Below are positions 1-13,079 of a stretch of 64,000 bases of DNA, one piece after another. Where the stretch lies: assembly GCA_036583965.1 (NCBI GenBank), contig JAZBQD010000015.1, positions 26,758,310 to 26,822,309 of the forward strand, given 5' to 3'. Position numbers and translations under genes: made by a program. The notes under the pieces are model-generated. The model ran no database searches and was not told the DNA's origin. It worked only from the letters and a program-made list of their open reading frames with translations. The first letter of the stretch is position 1. The number at the start of each line of letters is the position of its first letter. This DNA comes from Prunella strophiata (taxonomy: Eukaryota > Chordata > Aves > Passeriformes > Prunellidae).

Positions 1-1033
1 AGCTAATATTAATTGTAAAATAAGTTGTCTGGATATGATTGTTCTGTTTGGTTTATGCAGTTTTATACACATTGAAGACTGGCTTTAAATTCATCTTTCA
101 GACTGAAAAAAATATTTTACCTTTTAAATGTTCCTAGGGAGCAAAATAACTTTACTTCATAAATAAATGACCTTAGGGAAATGGAAGCATTTCTCTTACT
201 CAGAGAACATTTGTAATTTTGGTATGTATCCATATGTTTAAATTAAATTTTAGGCAACTATTCATGAATCAAATAACTGCTTTTGCAAGATCAAGCACTA
301 TGGCTGAATTGTACTCCTAATTTTACCCTATTTATTTTATACTTTATTTAATTTAGAAAAAGATAGATATAATGTTATACAGCACAAAATGATATTGTCT
401 TCGGAAAAGAATTTGGAGTAGGGTGTGCTTCAAATTGTGCCTCAAATATACCTTTCCAGGAATGGGCACGTTGCCATGCAGCAACAAATCAACTGCTACT
501 TTTGCTATATTCTTTCCTTTCTCAGGTGGATAATAAGACATGAAATTTAGATTCTACAAACCTGTGTAGATAGCAATTTGGTGGTGGTGGAGGATAAACA
601 CATATGATTAACCTTGCCAAGGTCAAAACAATTCCTTCCCTTCACTGTCTCTGGAACTCAGACTCTATCCCCAAAAGATCATGAGTCCAAGAAAAGCAAC
701 CCCTTTATTTCAGATTGATATAAACATTTTTCATTTTTTCAAAGTGTATCTGTAGTGTGATTTGGCACTCCACTCAAATCCCTCAAAGACAAACTAAAAT
801 ATCAGTGTTATAGTAGAGGTTTATCTTCAATCACTGTCTCTTTCTTCCTGTGAGATCTGTAGGGATAGTGTAAAGCAATAGAAGAACCAATATATCTAAG
901 GGTCTGGCTCAAAGCCAAGACTAAAAATAAGTGCAACAAAATCTCTCTGAAGCAATGCCATGGATCAAAATGAATTTCTAGAGAAAATGTCTCCCTAGAA
1001 GAGAGAGCTGGGTGCTGGGATGCATCAGGCACA
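1..1033. other. Intergenic, nothing recognised
   Basis: AT-rich sequence with short chance open frames only. No splice-bounded coding segment, repeat family or RNA gene was recognised. Confidence 0.6.
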
Positions 1034-1629
1034 GCATCTCCAGCCAGTCAAGGGAGGGGATTGTCCCACTCTGCTCTGCATTGGTGTGGCCTCATCTTGA
1101 GTCTTGTGTGCAGTTTTGGGCACCACAATATAAGAAAGATATTAAACTATTAGAGAGTGTCCAAAGAGGACTGTGAGGGTGAAAGGACTGGAGGGGAAGC
1201 CATGTGAGGGGCAGCTGAGGTCACTTGGTCCATTCAGCCTGGAGGAGACTGAAGGAGACCCCTCTGCAGTCTGCAACTTCCTTATGAGGGAAAGAGGAGG
1301 GGCAGACACTGATCTCTTACACTTGTGACCAGTGACAGATCTCAAGGAGATGGCATGAAGCCGAGTTGGGAAGTTCATGCTGGATATCAGGAAAAGTTTT
1401 TTCACCCAGGGGGTGGTTGGGCACTGGAACAGGCTCCCCAGGGAAGAGCTTACAGCATCAAGCCTGACTGAGTTCAAGATGTGTTTGGACAATGCTCTCA
1501 GGCACATGGTACATTTGATTTTGGGGGTGGTTTGGTTTTTGGGGTGTCCTGTGCAGGGCCAGGAGTTGGACTTGGTGATCCTGATGGGCCGCTTCCCACT
1601 CAGCACATTCTGTGATTCTATGATTCTAG
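1034..1629 (+). mobile_element. CR1 LINE, 5'-truncated, with 3' tail
   Basis: The sequence follows the CR1 3' end in sense orientation: 'gaggggattgtcccactctgctctgc', 'ggcctcatcttgagtcttgtg', 'gtccaaagagga', 'ctggatatcaggaaaagttttttcac', 'gggcactggaacaggctcccc', and it ends in attctgtgattctatgattct. It is the degenerate end of the reverse-transcriptase ORF plus the 3' UTR. The reverse-strand open frame across it is only the antisense of the repeat. It has no full RT and is not autonomous. Confidence 0.88.
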
Positions 1630-1639
1630 TTTAAAATAT

Positions 1640-4600
1640 AGGGCCACCAACATGCCAGGCAAATTTGAAAGGATTTTTCTGCACTTTTTTGCATAGTGCA
1701 ATTCTGATGCTGATGCAAGTGATTTCTAAAATGGCATGAGATCTTGGCAGGAGATCTGCATACACATTTTGCAGGCTGAAGACTGTATTGTAGAACACAG
1801 TAGAGTGCAAACTGCCCAAGGTGGCATCACTGTTGTATTTCACCAACTGTGTCAATGCTGCAAGATCTCTGCCAACCCAGCCCTTGGCTTTTCTTTCCAA
1901 GGAAAGATGAACTCTCTGAAATTCTCTGAGTGTATACTGGCACAAAAGAAAACTATGAAAATCAATCAGACTTTACTTCCAAAATTTATCAAACCCAGTA
2001 ATCTATTCTTACCCACCACCCACATTATTCTCTTTTCCTTTTTTTTTTGTCTCATTTAAGTAATAAATTGCAGCAAAGCTAAATAATTTTAATTCTATGC
2101 TGTATCCCTCACACAAAGAAATTTGGGGTTCATGGGTCTTAAGAGAAGATTCTTTTTAAAGGATATATAATTAACCTGTCTCAGAGAAAATCAACTTCTA
2201 TGAACAAATATTTAAAAACAAGTAAACTAGTACCTGTACTTCAGCATGTCCTGTATATTCCTCTATCTGACAGGAATATGTTCCTATTGAGCCAAAAATT
2301 TTAGTAAGAAAGATTCATTGCTTTGAAAGAAGCAAAATATAGTAAAAGCAAAAATTGTGTTTAGATGAAGGTGAGTGTCTTGTGAAGGTCAAGAGGTAAT
2401 AATTGTTTAACAAGATGGCTAGTTTTAAAATACAACTAAATACCTATATTTCTATTACTATTCACATTTTGGGTTTTATCTTCATCATTACATTATTTTT
2501 CAAAATCTTATATATAGTAGGAGACTATTACTACATTGGAAAGGTCTGATTGCTTTATACTCTGATATAGCATGGTTTTGCAAGAGAAAGATACTTTCTA
2601 TAGCTCCTCCTAGCTTAAAATGCTTCACACTTTGCAGCTTCTTAAAGCAATATGAAAATATTCCTAGACATATTTCTCAGGAGGGTGTGGCACTGTCAGA
2701 AACTGGCTGATTTCAGGTACATCACTGAATATCAATTACTGTCCACTTTTTACCTATGGTCACTATAAAACTTCTGCAAAGCCTAAAAATTGAGCCTCAG
2801 TTGTAAAGCTCCAGATTCCCCAGCTGCAGATTTTCTATAGATCCTCAAGAATAGTCCTCTGTGTCAAGGGCTATACAAAGATCTTGTCACACCTGTTCAG
2901 GTGGCTTGCTCACTTTCAGCAGTGATACCTCTGCCTGGGCAAAAGGAGAAGTTGAACCCACAAGCAGCTCTTCTGGAATCTCCAGGGCTGACCACTCTAG
3001 AAACTAGATGCTAAATAAACAAGCTGCTGGTGAACCTTAGCACAGTAACCTGTATTTGCAGATCCACCTTTGCAACCATCAGTGAGGATTCAGCATCTCC
3101 TTGTTTTGAACCCTTTGCTCCACCTGCATAAAGCACACCAGCTGATGGAACACTCTTGGGAAAATTCACTTTAAAAAGACTGATAAATAATAAAAGAAAA
3201 AAAATCACTTTCTCTAGCATAAAACCAGATTCACACATTTAATTTAATCAGATAGGCTCTAGGAGTATTTTTCTGTCTTTTCAAGGCTGGTCAAAATCAT
3301 TGTAGCAGAGACAACAGTCAGGTATAAATACACAATGAGTCAGTCAGTCCCAATCTTTTGATTTTTGTGGTTGAAGTTGAAATTTTGTACTCTGTGAAGG
3401 AATAACACTGCAGTAGAAAAGAAACACTAAAGTTTCTGTCTGACTGAAAACTCAAGATCAATTGGTTCACTCAGCCACCTGACTGAGAAGCTCCTTTATT
3501 TATATGTTTTAATCTGAGAAGCAACCTCTCCCATGGCCTCCAGGGAATGCCTAATGAGTAAAACACACCAACCCATTCTTGTTCTCCTGGTAATTGAAGC
3601 AAGGCCACTGAACCTTAAAGATCTGTACTAATGTATAGCAGCAAAGGAGTTTATACTGCTACAATTAATTGATCTACATGTCTGAGGACTGGCTCACAGG
3701 TGAGCTGTACAACTCACTAAAAAGCAGTCAGGTAACTTTCTAGGTACTGAAGCTACTAAACTGATTTTGGGTAACAGCAACATTTTACAGTGTATTCATT
3801 GGTCAAAATATTACAGTGAAACTTCATTAAAACCTCAAAATAAACAGTCTCAAACTCTAAAGAGTAAAGGAGCTGCAGGTGTCTCTCCTTTGAGAAAACT
3901 GTCTCCACTTTCCAGATGTTCTCACACACAGACTGATAAGAAATAATTCAAGTTTGTGTCACCTCCAAGACAGCCCTTAGGAAATAAAGAATATTCTGTA
4001 TTTTCAGATGGTATTTCAGATGGTGCAGTTGTAAAGTTGCTTAAATTTGTTCTAGATCCAGAGAGAAAATTAGTGAACAAACCATCTCTCCCTATTATTT
4101 GGCATAACTGGCATAGTCTAATTCAGTTTTCTTACTCCTGAAATCACACAAGCCCACTGAATCTCATTTGCAGTTCTTGGTCTTAGACATATTTTCCCAT
4201 TTCACAAAAGCTGAAAAATTAAAAGTTAAAAATATCACTACTGGCATGATTTTCCTTCCTTTTGCTGTGGTGTGAATTTTGTCTATCACTTATGTTTGAT
4301 TTTTTTCCTTTTTTTTTTTTTTTTTTCCCTGTAAATGAATTGGTAAAGGTCATTTTGTAGCTTTTCACACTTTCTCAGGTCTGAAGAACAAGAACACATT
4401 CGCATATACAGAGAAAAATGCCTGAAAAGGCATCCTGTTTATCAGGATAGATATATATATATTGTATAATTTGGATTTACCACTAAATGCTACAAGAAAA
4501 GAAGAAACAGCAGCAAAGTACCACAAAAGAGCAAAAATTAGGTTATAAATATACATCCAACATGGTTATAATATTTTGTGTGTAACAATAACATTTTCTT

Positions 4601-5139
4601 GTCTCATTGTTCAGAAGGCAGTATAACCACATTTTTGGTACTGGGTAGCATGTGGGTCACAAAGAGTTCTGCAAAAAAAAAATGCAGCAGATGCAAATAT
4701 CAATTCACTCACTTCAGAGAATGTTGAAATATTTCTAAGTTTAATTCAGATGCATATGCTGAAAGAGAAGATAATAGCGCACAAAGCAGCACTTCAGTGT
4801 ATTATTTGCCTCAAACCATAGCTCTGACTTTATGCAGCTTTCTCCTTGGGAAACTCATTTCACCCTTCTTTGTGGAATTAGTACTTAAAAGCCCCTGGAA
4901 GGAGCAGCTATTTATTATTCTGATAATAACAAGAAGAAACACACAGGAAGGGAAGAAGAAAAAAAAAATTATGTTGACCTTACTTCCTTGTGTTGTTACA
5001 AACTGAAGAGACAATGTTGTGTTCAGTTCCACCAATTCACGTGTGCATGCATTGTACAGGCTAGGGAATCAAATCTGATATTTTTACTTGCAATCTGTGT
5101 TCATACCTGTGTATAAAATAACAACACATTCACAGCTCC
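1640..5139. other. Intergenic, no gene recognised
   Basis: AT-rich sequence with short A/T runs (for example T-rich at about 4310-4326, and TA repeats near 4449). Open frames are short and low in coding character. Confidence 0.55.
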
Positions 5140-5649
5140 AGTGTCTCTTCAAATCCCGTGTCCAGTTCTAAGCCACTCTATTCAGGAGGGATATTGAGGT
5201 GCTAGAGCATGTCCAGAGGAAGGCTGTTAAAGGAGTACAAGTCCTGTGAGGAGCAGATGAAGGAGCTGGGGTTGTTTAGCCAGCGAAAAGGAGGCTCAAG
5301 GAGATCTTATTTCTCTGTACAAGCCCCTGAAAGGAGGATGTAGCCAGGTGGGAGTTGGTCTCTTCTCTCAGGCAATTAGCAAAAGGACAAGAGGACGTAG
5401 TGTTATGAGCAGATACTCCAGGGCAGATTTAGGTTAGGCATTAGGATGAAATACTTCACAGAAAGGATGACTAGCCATTGGAATGGACTGCCCAGGGTGG
5501 TGGTGGAGTCACTGTCCCTGGAGGTGTTCAAGGAAAAACTGGATGTGGCACTCAGTGCCATGGTCTAGCTGACATGGTGGTGTTTGGTCATAGGCTGGGC
5601 TCAAGATCTCAGAGGTCTTTTACAACCTGATTGATTCTGTGACTTCATG
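5140..5649 (+). mobile_element. CR1 LINE 3' portion, sense
   Basis: Sense CR1 from 'cgtgtccagttctaagcc' through 'gaggtgctagagcatgtccagaggaaggctg', 'ggagctggggttgtttagcc', 'tgaaaggaggatgtagccaggtgggagttggtc', 'actgcccagggtggtggtggagtcac' to the terminal gattctgtgacttcatga. The 3' end is intact. The next CR1 piece starts immediately in the opposite orientation. Confidence 0.88.
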
Positions 5650-6085
5650 AGTACAGTGGAATGATCCCTGCCCCAGTCCAGCTGCCACACTATTGCTGCC
5701 ACAGGCCAGGATGCCATTGGCTTTCTGGTCACTTTGCTGGCTCATGTTCAGCTGCTGCTGACCAACATTCCCAGATCCTTTTCTACTGAGGAGCTTTCCA
5801 GCCACTCTGTCCCAGCCTGTGGTACTGCCTGGGGTTGTTGTGACCTGAGTGCAGGACCTGGCACTTGGCCTTATTGAACCTCACACAACTGGCCTTGGCC
5901 CTTTGATCCAGCCTGCCCAGACCCCTCTGCAGAGCCTTCCTGCCCTCCAGCAGATCAACACTCCCACCCAACTTGGTGTCATCTGCAAAATGCCTGAGAG
6001 GGCACTCGATTTCTTCATCCACATCATATATTAAACAGGAGCTTCCCCAATACTGAGCCCTAGGAAATACCTCTTGTGACCTACA
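5648..6085 (-). mobile_element. CR1 LINE fragment of the RT region, antisense
   Basis: On the minus strand this reads as the C-terminal part of CR1 ORF2. The frame at 5783-6022 contains [20 protein letters not shown], where FADD is the reverse-transcriptase catalytic box, followed by [17 protein letters not shown]. The sense end is 'gggatcattccactgtactca', just upstream in the CR1 consensus of where the plus-strand piece at 5140 begins. The RT is partial and cannot be functional by itself. Confidence 0.88.
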
Positions 6086-6194
6086 TGTAATCTATATGTA
6101 TGAATTCTCAGAAAACTCAGTAATGCTGCTACTCTCTCTAAATATAATTTTAATGATTTAGTGTTGCTACATTATATCACAGTACAAGCTGGCT

Positions 6195-6460
6195 TGTACT
6201 GGGCAATTAATTTGGCTTCCCAGCCAGCTCCACTGAACCAGCCTCTGGGTTGAAAGACAGGAACCTCAACCAATTACATTCCACCCTAAACTGCAGGTGT
6301 ATCACTGGTCTGGGATCTGGGGGGAGTAAAAGGGCAGACTAATGAGCTGTCTAGACCTGGGAGTTTTGAATTCCCTATAAAAGAAACAATAAAACACATT
6401 GCTTGCTGATGACCCACCAGTGTTGTGTCATGTGTCTGTCTCTCACCCCCGACCCTCACA
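6195..6460 (+). mobile_element. LTR-like element (candidate solo LTR)
   Basis: A segment less AT-rich than its surroundings starts tgtactggg and ends ccctcaca, the TG...CA ends typical of LTRs. It contains tataaaag (6376-6383) and aataaa (6388-6393), followed by a C-rich 3' end. I see no clear target-site duplication, so the limits and the family are uncertain. No internal retroviral genes are next to it. Confidence 0.5.
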
Positions 6461-9400
6461 TTATCAATTTAGAAATTCTCCTCTGGGATTATCAGGCTTG
6501 TTTTATGGAAGCTGTCAGATCCTCGGAAGCAGCAGAAGCTAGCAATGAAGAAAACCTACCTAGATATAAAACATGACCTCTCAGTTTCCAAATATATGCA
6601 ATGATATGTGGAGGACAGAGGGAGAAAGAACATATTTTTACTTTATAACACTTTTGAGAAGCAAACTTCACTGCCTGCTTTTTCCAAGTGAAGTCAACAT
6701 TTTTCCTAGCAAAACAGCTATCATAACGTAGATAAGATTTGTTAAGATATTATATACTGACATGATAATATTAAGATAAATTAGTTGTATCTTGAGGACT
6801 GCACATCAACAGTAAAAGCAGAATAGTTGTAAATATGACTCTCCCTATGACTGAATAAAAGGATTGATAATCTTATCAATCCTTCAGTGCTAGGATTTAG
6901 GCACTGCTTTTTAAATTCAGGTCTAAGTGCACAATCAAGGGTCTCAATGTGTTTTTTCCCTTCAGTGCACCAGAGGAAAAAGAGAAGTAGTATTGTGCCT
7001 GTGCTTTTTGCTGTAAATTACATACTTCAAAGACAGCTTCAAACTTTAAATTGCAAACTGGATATGAAGTTGAAAGTATACTGCACATAGAAAAATGACT
7101 GATACTGAAAGGAGAAATCCAAATATTTTAGAAAATTATTACACATAACTACTTCTCACTATTTAATACTTCCTTTCAAATAGTTTCACTTTGGTTTAAA
7201 CAGACTGTAATTTTCACAGGCATATTGATATTGAACTTCCACTTGCTATAAGTCTTTGCTTAGATAAAAAAGTCTTTTTATATTGGAAAGAAATAATTGT
7301 TCTGCTTTCCCAGTTATAAACTCAACAGATATTTTGGTGATTTCTTTCCAAATAAAGTGATGCTTATAAATGCCATTTAATATTGTGTTTATATCTGGTG
7401 TATTCAAAGACTGTCAATTTTACCATAATGGAAAATATGCAAAATCAAGAAGAATTAAAAAGAGTGGGAGAAAATGAAATTGTGTATTGAAAAATCAAGC
7501 TGTTCATAAACAACATTCAGTCCCCAGAAATGCCTTGCAATACCAGAGTCAATACTAAGTTGATTGTGATGATTGCATCAGATTTTTTTTGTTTGTTTAT
7601 TAAATGGAGAAGAGATTGAACTCATTTTAGCAAGTAAATAGGTGTCTGAAAGTTTGATTTTTTTTTTTTTTTTAAGAGTAGCCCAAACCTGCCTCAGACC
7701 TGATATTTTTCTAAAGGGAGCTAAAAGAATTAGATGCTAATTTGCTCCAATATGTCAGGAAGAATCAAATTTTTGTGGGCTTCTCTGAAAATCTGAGCCT
7801 GAAGAGTCACAATCGGAGGTAAAAGATGTGTGTGATTTCCTTCCTTTGAGTGATGCTTTGTTTATAGAAGTATTAGATTGTAGTATACTGAATTACAAAT
7901 AGCAAGAAAGGACAGGACCTGGGAAGATTCAGGTTTAAGAATTAGATAAATCTCCCTAACTGAAGAGCTTGCAGGATCTTATAATAAGAAGTCATCCAAA
8001 AGTTCTCAAATATATTTTTATGTACATTTTTTGAACGTTAAAATTTTGCAAACATTCAGTACTGTGGCAAAACTGCTTTCACATTCAAGTATAAAAATAC
8101 AGGCCTATCAACACTAAACAAAAGAATGTATATGCAAAGCATGTAATTGAAATTGCAGATAAAGAATATGAACACATTTTTTAAAATTTTGCTTGGCTGT
8201 TGGTTCTCTGGTGGCATCATCTTTGTAGTAAGCCCAGGAAAACCTGGTAACTTAACCTCTGGTCCATGCTGTTTTGTACTTCTAATTACTTAATAGTTGT
8301 TTGCATATGATTGAAGTAACCTATTTGAATTAAGCTTGAAAGGAAATAAAAAGCTCTGGCAGATCATCTTCACCTGATGCCAGATCAGAAAAATTCCAAA
8401 GGATCTTTTCTGTTCTTCCCTTTCCTGGCCTTACATTCCTGCTTTCTGTGTCATCTGTTGTGACTGTGCACTTGAACTGAGAGCAAGCTGAAAGTCTGAC
8501 CTTGCTAAAACCCCAAAAAATGTCGTGCTTATCCTTTCCTAAAATGGGAAGATTCTTTCTATTAACTCAGTTAATTTAACACACTCTATAAGATCAGATG
8601 TGGTGGGTGCAAAGCACTGGACACCACTGCTGCTTCCTGGGATAATCCTCAGCTGGGGAACTTCCTCTCTCTTGCACGTATCAGATTGGTCTAGTTTGAG
8701 CTTATGGGTTTTATTTTACCCTAAAAAAACCCCAAGAGGATTGAAACTTGACACTAACAGTCCTAGCTGTAAGTCTTATCGCTTCCTGTACTCCTCGCTA
8801 GGGGATGGTCACCAGATTAAGTGAACTGCCTTAAACAAAAATATCATGTAGCCTCAGTGCTGTGGTTCAACAGCTTTCTCTTAAGAATAATATAAGTTTA
8901 AAGACTTTCTTTGGACAAAAACCTTCACTTGTATTGAATTGGAGACCTACAGTCCTCAATCCCAACACTAAACAACACAGAGAAGAAATCTAGCTAGAAT
9001 TTCCTTCCTTTGCCAGGGCTTCTGAATGCAGGACTTGCCAATGGGCAGATAATTGGGAACAGAGCAAAGGTCTGATACATTGCCTTTCCTTTAGTTTCAT
9101 CACTAAATAAATGCAACATATGAAATGATTAACACCTTCTCTTGAAACTTCTCAGGAAAGTAACTTTTAGTTCAGAATAAGTACAGTAATTCCACTTATG
9201 ATTTAGTGCATTCTTTATACACAAAAGTAGGATGAATCACTACAAAACTGAGTGCAAACCCATGCAGTTTTAACCAGAAAACTCTCATTTTCAAGCTGAT
9301 AATAAGAGCTGTATCATATTATTCCTAATCACAGCAGGCCAGAACCCTCCAGTGTGCCCATTCTAATAGCAATATACAGAACAGCTAGGAATTATCACTA

Positions 9401-12400
9401 GATTAATTGTAAGTATAAGAAACTAGACTGCAGTGCTGTGGTCTGGGTAACAGTCTTTTAGCTAAGCCTGAGCATATGAGATACTCTTGTGCCTTTTTGT
9501 CTTCCAAAGAAGCAGGAAATGCTGGTGTAGTTTCACCTCCTGGGTTACCAGCAGTGTATTTGTATTTCTTGGAAGCATAGGAAGTTCAATGTAGGCTGAA
9601 ACACAATAGCATTCTCTTGCTTATGCTGGGAGGGACTCATTACAGAACAATTTTGCTCAGTAACACTAAAAATATATGGTTGTAACATGTCTATCTCTCC
9701 TTCATGTCTTTTAAGCTTCAACTTGCTTCTATCAAGTCCTATTATATAGTCTCTGATCGTGTTGCATTCCAAGGGTGCAGAGAGAGGTGTTCAAAATCTC
9801 CAGGTAAATATTAATGGAATAACCTGTTTCCACATTCCCTTTGTGCTGTCAGTGTTTAGTTTATGCAATGGAGAAAAAAAAGCCTATGCCTTTCTTAAAA
9901 GAACTATTGCTGTTCAAATATTCTTGGAGTTTTCATTATCCACAGAATGACTAATACCTTTCTGAGTGCTATTCCAGCTCTTGGTTTTATGTTACCTAAC
10001 TCACAAAGAAACAAACAACTTTATAATTATAATTCAGTGAAAGTAGTTCAGATACTGCAGTTCTAACCCTCAGTTTTAGACAAGAAGGACTCTTGTGAAA
10101 CAGAGCTGAGGAATAGCTTTTAAAGAAATGCAAAACCTCTGCATTTCTGCATTTGTATTTTTGCTTTTTTTACTCAAATTATATAGCTGGATGTGGTTAT
10201 ATCTGTTATATCTGTCTCAAAACTGGTCTGCCTAATTGTTGTAATCAGCTGTTGTTTTAGCTGATGGTCATCTCAAGAGAAACTTTTGCAGTAGATATAT
10301 GTGTATATGAAAATAAAAATACAGTGCAAAAAAAGTTTGACAAGGCAATATACAAAATAAAACCACTGCTGGTCATTAATTACCAGTGTAGCACTAATAA
10401 AAGAATAGGTTGGTCTTTGGGAAAAAAAAAAGGCCAGTGTCTTACAGAAAACCTTGTACCTTTCTCTTACCTGCTCCTTTTCATGCTCTTCCACATGGAT
10501 GTCCCTATGACAGCCAGAGAAAGACACAGAGTATTACTTCACAACAGAAAGAATGCACAAGACATATATATATTAAAAAAGAAATTAATTAGATTTCATG
10601 CACAAAATTATTACATTACACTATTACATTACATTGTTTTGCTGCAGTAAAACAAAAGGACAAAGAAAAGCATTTGTAAGGAATGCCACAGCCCTCGTGG
10701 TAGGAATTGCCCCTGGGACTCAGCCCTCCCGTCCCTGAAAATGACTGTGTTGGCCAGGGCTGAGTGCTTTTCAGCCAGGTTTGCAGCTGGGTTGCAGGGC
10801 TGCTTTGGTGTAACTACTGAGCAAAGTGTCTCTAACTCTGAACCAGAGGTGAGCCTGTAATTCAAAGGGAAAAAGAAAAAAGAAGTCTACAGCACTTTTA
10901 TGTTAGTTTCACAGTTCATGGTGAGAAAGTGTTCTTATTTTTCAAGTTCCTACAGTGCAAAGCTGAGAAAATGGGCTTTCAGTAGTTTTCTTTTAATTGG
11001 AAGCCCAGCAGTACAAAGCCAGCCAGGCTGGGGTATATTTTGAAATCACCTGCTGCAGCTTGCACTGTGGCAATAATTGAGACTAGGTGTGACTGAGGTA
11101 TAGTTCATTCTAATGGCAATGATGGGTGCCACAGTCTGCTGTTCTTTCATAAGTGATAAAAGGATAATTTAGCACATGAGACATCTAATTCTTTTTATAC
11201 AGTGGGATTGGGATTTCAGTTCCTACTTTACTTAACTATTATAGGACTTACCAATAACTTTGATTAATTTTTGCTGCCAACTTACTTTTTTGTAAGCTTT
11301 GTCCAACCTGGTTTCCAGTTTTCCATGAGTTCCTTCAAGAAATTCTCTGCTATTATGAGCAGATTTTTGGAAACTGTTGTTGACATGAATCTGAATTACA
11401 CAGCTACAGGTTCTAGTTGGAAAATATATTCAAAACTTTCCTTTGCCTACCTTGGCTCTTTTTTAATGGCATCTCCCCCCAGTTATCCTATCAAAACATC
11501 ACAGTTAAAATTGGAAGTCTCATTCAGCAACACAAATATCTATAAATGTTGAAATGGTTCCAAAACTTACATCCTTCTCAAAACTGAAGTTTTGAGACTC
11601 TGAGTAAGTCCTGAGTGACTGAAACATCCTCTTGGAAGTGGCAGGTACTGGTCAGGACTATGTGAGCCTTATTTCTTTGTGGAGAATCTAAAGGAGGATT
11701 CTAAAATAGGCACTAGACATCTGTGTTTAGTCATCTAAATTGCTTCCTTGGTGTCTCCGTTTTGGGATCCCTAAGGAAGGCTTCATGAGGACTTGAGTGT
11801 ATGGTATTGCCATTGACTCCAGTAGGACTCAGTGATCTCTCAGTATTTCTCTAAGCCATGAAGACCACAACCACTGTAAAACGTGTATATAGATGTCTGA
11901 GTTCAATCTCACAGTGCCTTGGAGCCTGCCCTCAGCTGCTGTCCTGCCCATACTGCTTTGGTTTAGGAAGCAAGAAAATGTTGAGTCTGGGTCTGGGCTA
12001 AATTGCCTTAGACTTAATTAAATTGTGTGCCCTGGTCACACAGCTCATGCCCACACTCCACCTGTATGCACACAGGAACTCTCCCCACCTTATACTTGGT
12101 ATGATTATTTCATGTCTGCATTTAGATATTCTCATTTGGATCCTGCACAAAACCTAGGTTTTCACCCAGTGGCATTTTGGCAACAGGATAGCCTCTCACT
12201 CTGCCTTTCAACAGCTCTACTGTCCTTCCTGGTGCAGTCACTTCTGTATTGTGCTCCCTGGGACAAACACTGGTTCCTTGGCAACGTCTTGCTGGTCTCT
12301 CCCTCTGCATCTTTCCCTTTGTTCATCTTTCTCCAGTGCCCTTCAGTCACTACCATTTGCTGTTTCCTTCCCTGAAGCAATGTATGGCCTGTCTTCTTGG

Positions 12401-12947
12401 GATTCATCTGACAGTGGATCTCAGGAATATTTCTCTTCTGTGGGAACAGATGGGATCAGTGCTTACCCAGTCCCACCCTTCTTGTAGCTCTTTATCCAGC
12501 AGCTCATTACACAGCACAGACAGTTCAGGGATGGAATAGAGAGGACCAGCTCCCCTCACCGCTTCAGAGACCTTGAGTCTATAACTACAAACTCCCTGAT
12601 GCAGGGCTGCAGAATTTTCTGAGATAGCCTCTTTCTTATTCTTTCCAGCTGAAACTGTTCCTCTTTGTGTGAACTAAGTGCTCAATGGCTATGAATGACT
12701 GTTCATCCTGAATAGGATGAGAGGAAGCAAGCTGAGCATGACTTCAGCAACCACAGGACTCTACTTGGATAAAAGGTTCCTGCTTCAATGAGTGATCATG
12801 ATGAGAATATTTTAAATATAGACAAGAGATTCTTGTGATGGAGAATATAGATAACATGGGTGTTACATGCTGACTTCTGGCACTCCCCTTATGCATCTTC
12901 AGCATTTTTTTAATGTAGGCTTTATGTATGTTACTTTACGTTAACAT
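6461..12947. other. Intergenic, no gene recognised
   Basis: Mostly AT-rich. It holds a 12-bp-arm palindrome at 6859-6884, a T-run near 7660, and somewhat GC-richer patches at 10680-10860 and 12020-12540. The patches contain overlapping short open frames without family resemblance or splice structure. Confidence 0.5.
6859..6884. repeat. Perfect short palindrome
   Basis: aaggattgataa, then tc, then ttatcaatcctt: two perfect 12-nt inverted arms with a 2-nt spacer. It has no terminator context, and its function is unknown. Confidence 0.8.
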
Positions 12948-13020
12948 GGAATCACAGCATCACAGAATTTCTGTGGTAGGAAGGGACCTCTGGAGATCCT
13001 CCTGTCCAGTTGTGTTGGGT
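12948..13020 (-). mobile_element. CR1 3'-tail fragment, antisense
   Basis: 'atcacagcatcacagaatttctgtggtaggaagggacctctggagatcctcctgtcca' is the reverse complement of the last part of a CR1 3' UTR and its terminal repeat. It directly precedes a sense CR1. Confidence 0.78.
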
Positions 13021-13079
13021 GCAAGTGATGTACATCTGCACCAGCAGATGCAGAGAAATTCTTGGCCCTACTTGGAATT

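Noticed and set aside
1142..1606. 154-codon reverse-strand open frame
   Set aside because: It is the antisense of a CR1 3' end; no protein family resemblance and no splice context.
12025..12540. Overlapping plus-strand frames in a moderately GC-rich patch
   Set aside because: Several frames are open at once on both strands, as expected from base composition; no motif or splice sites support a gene.
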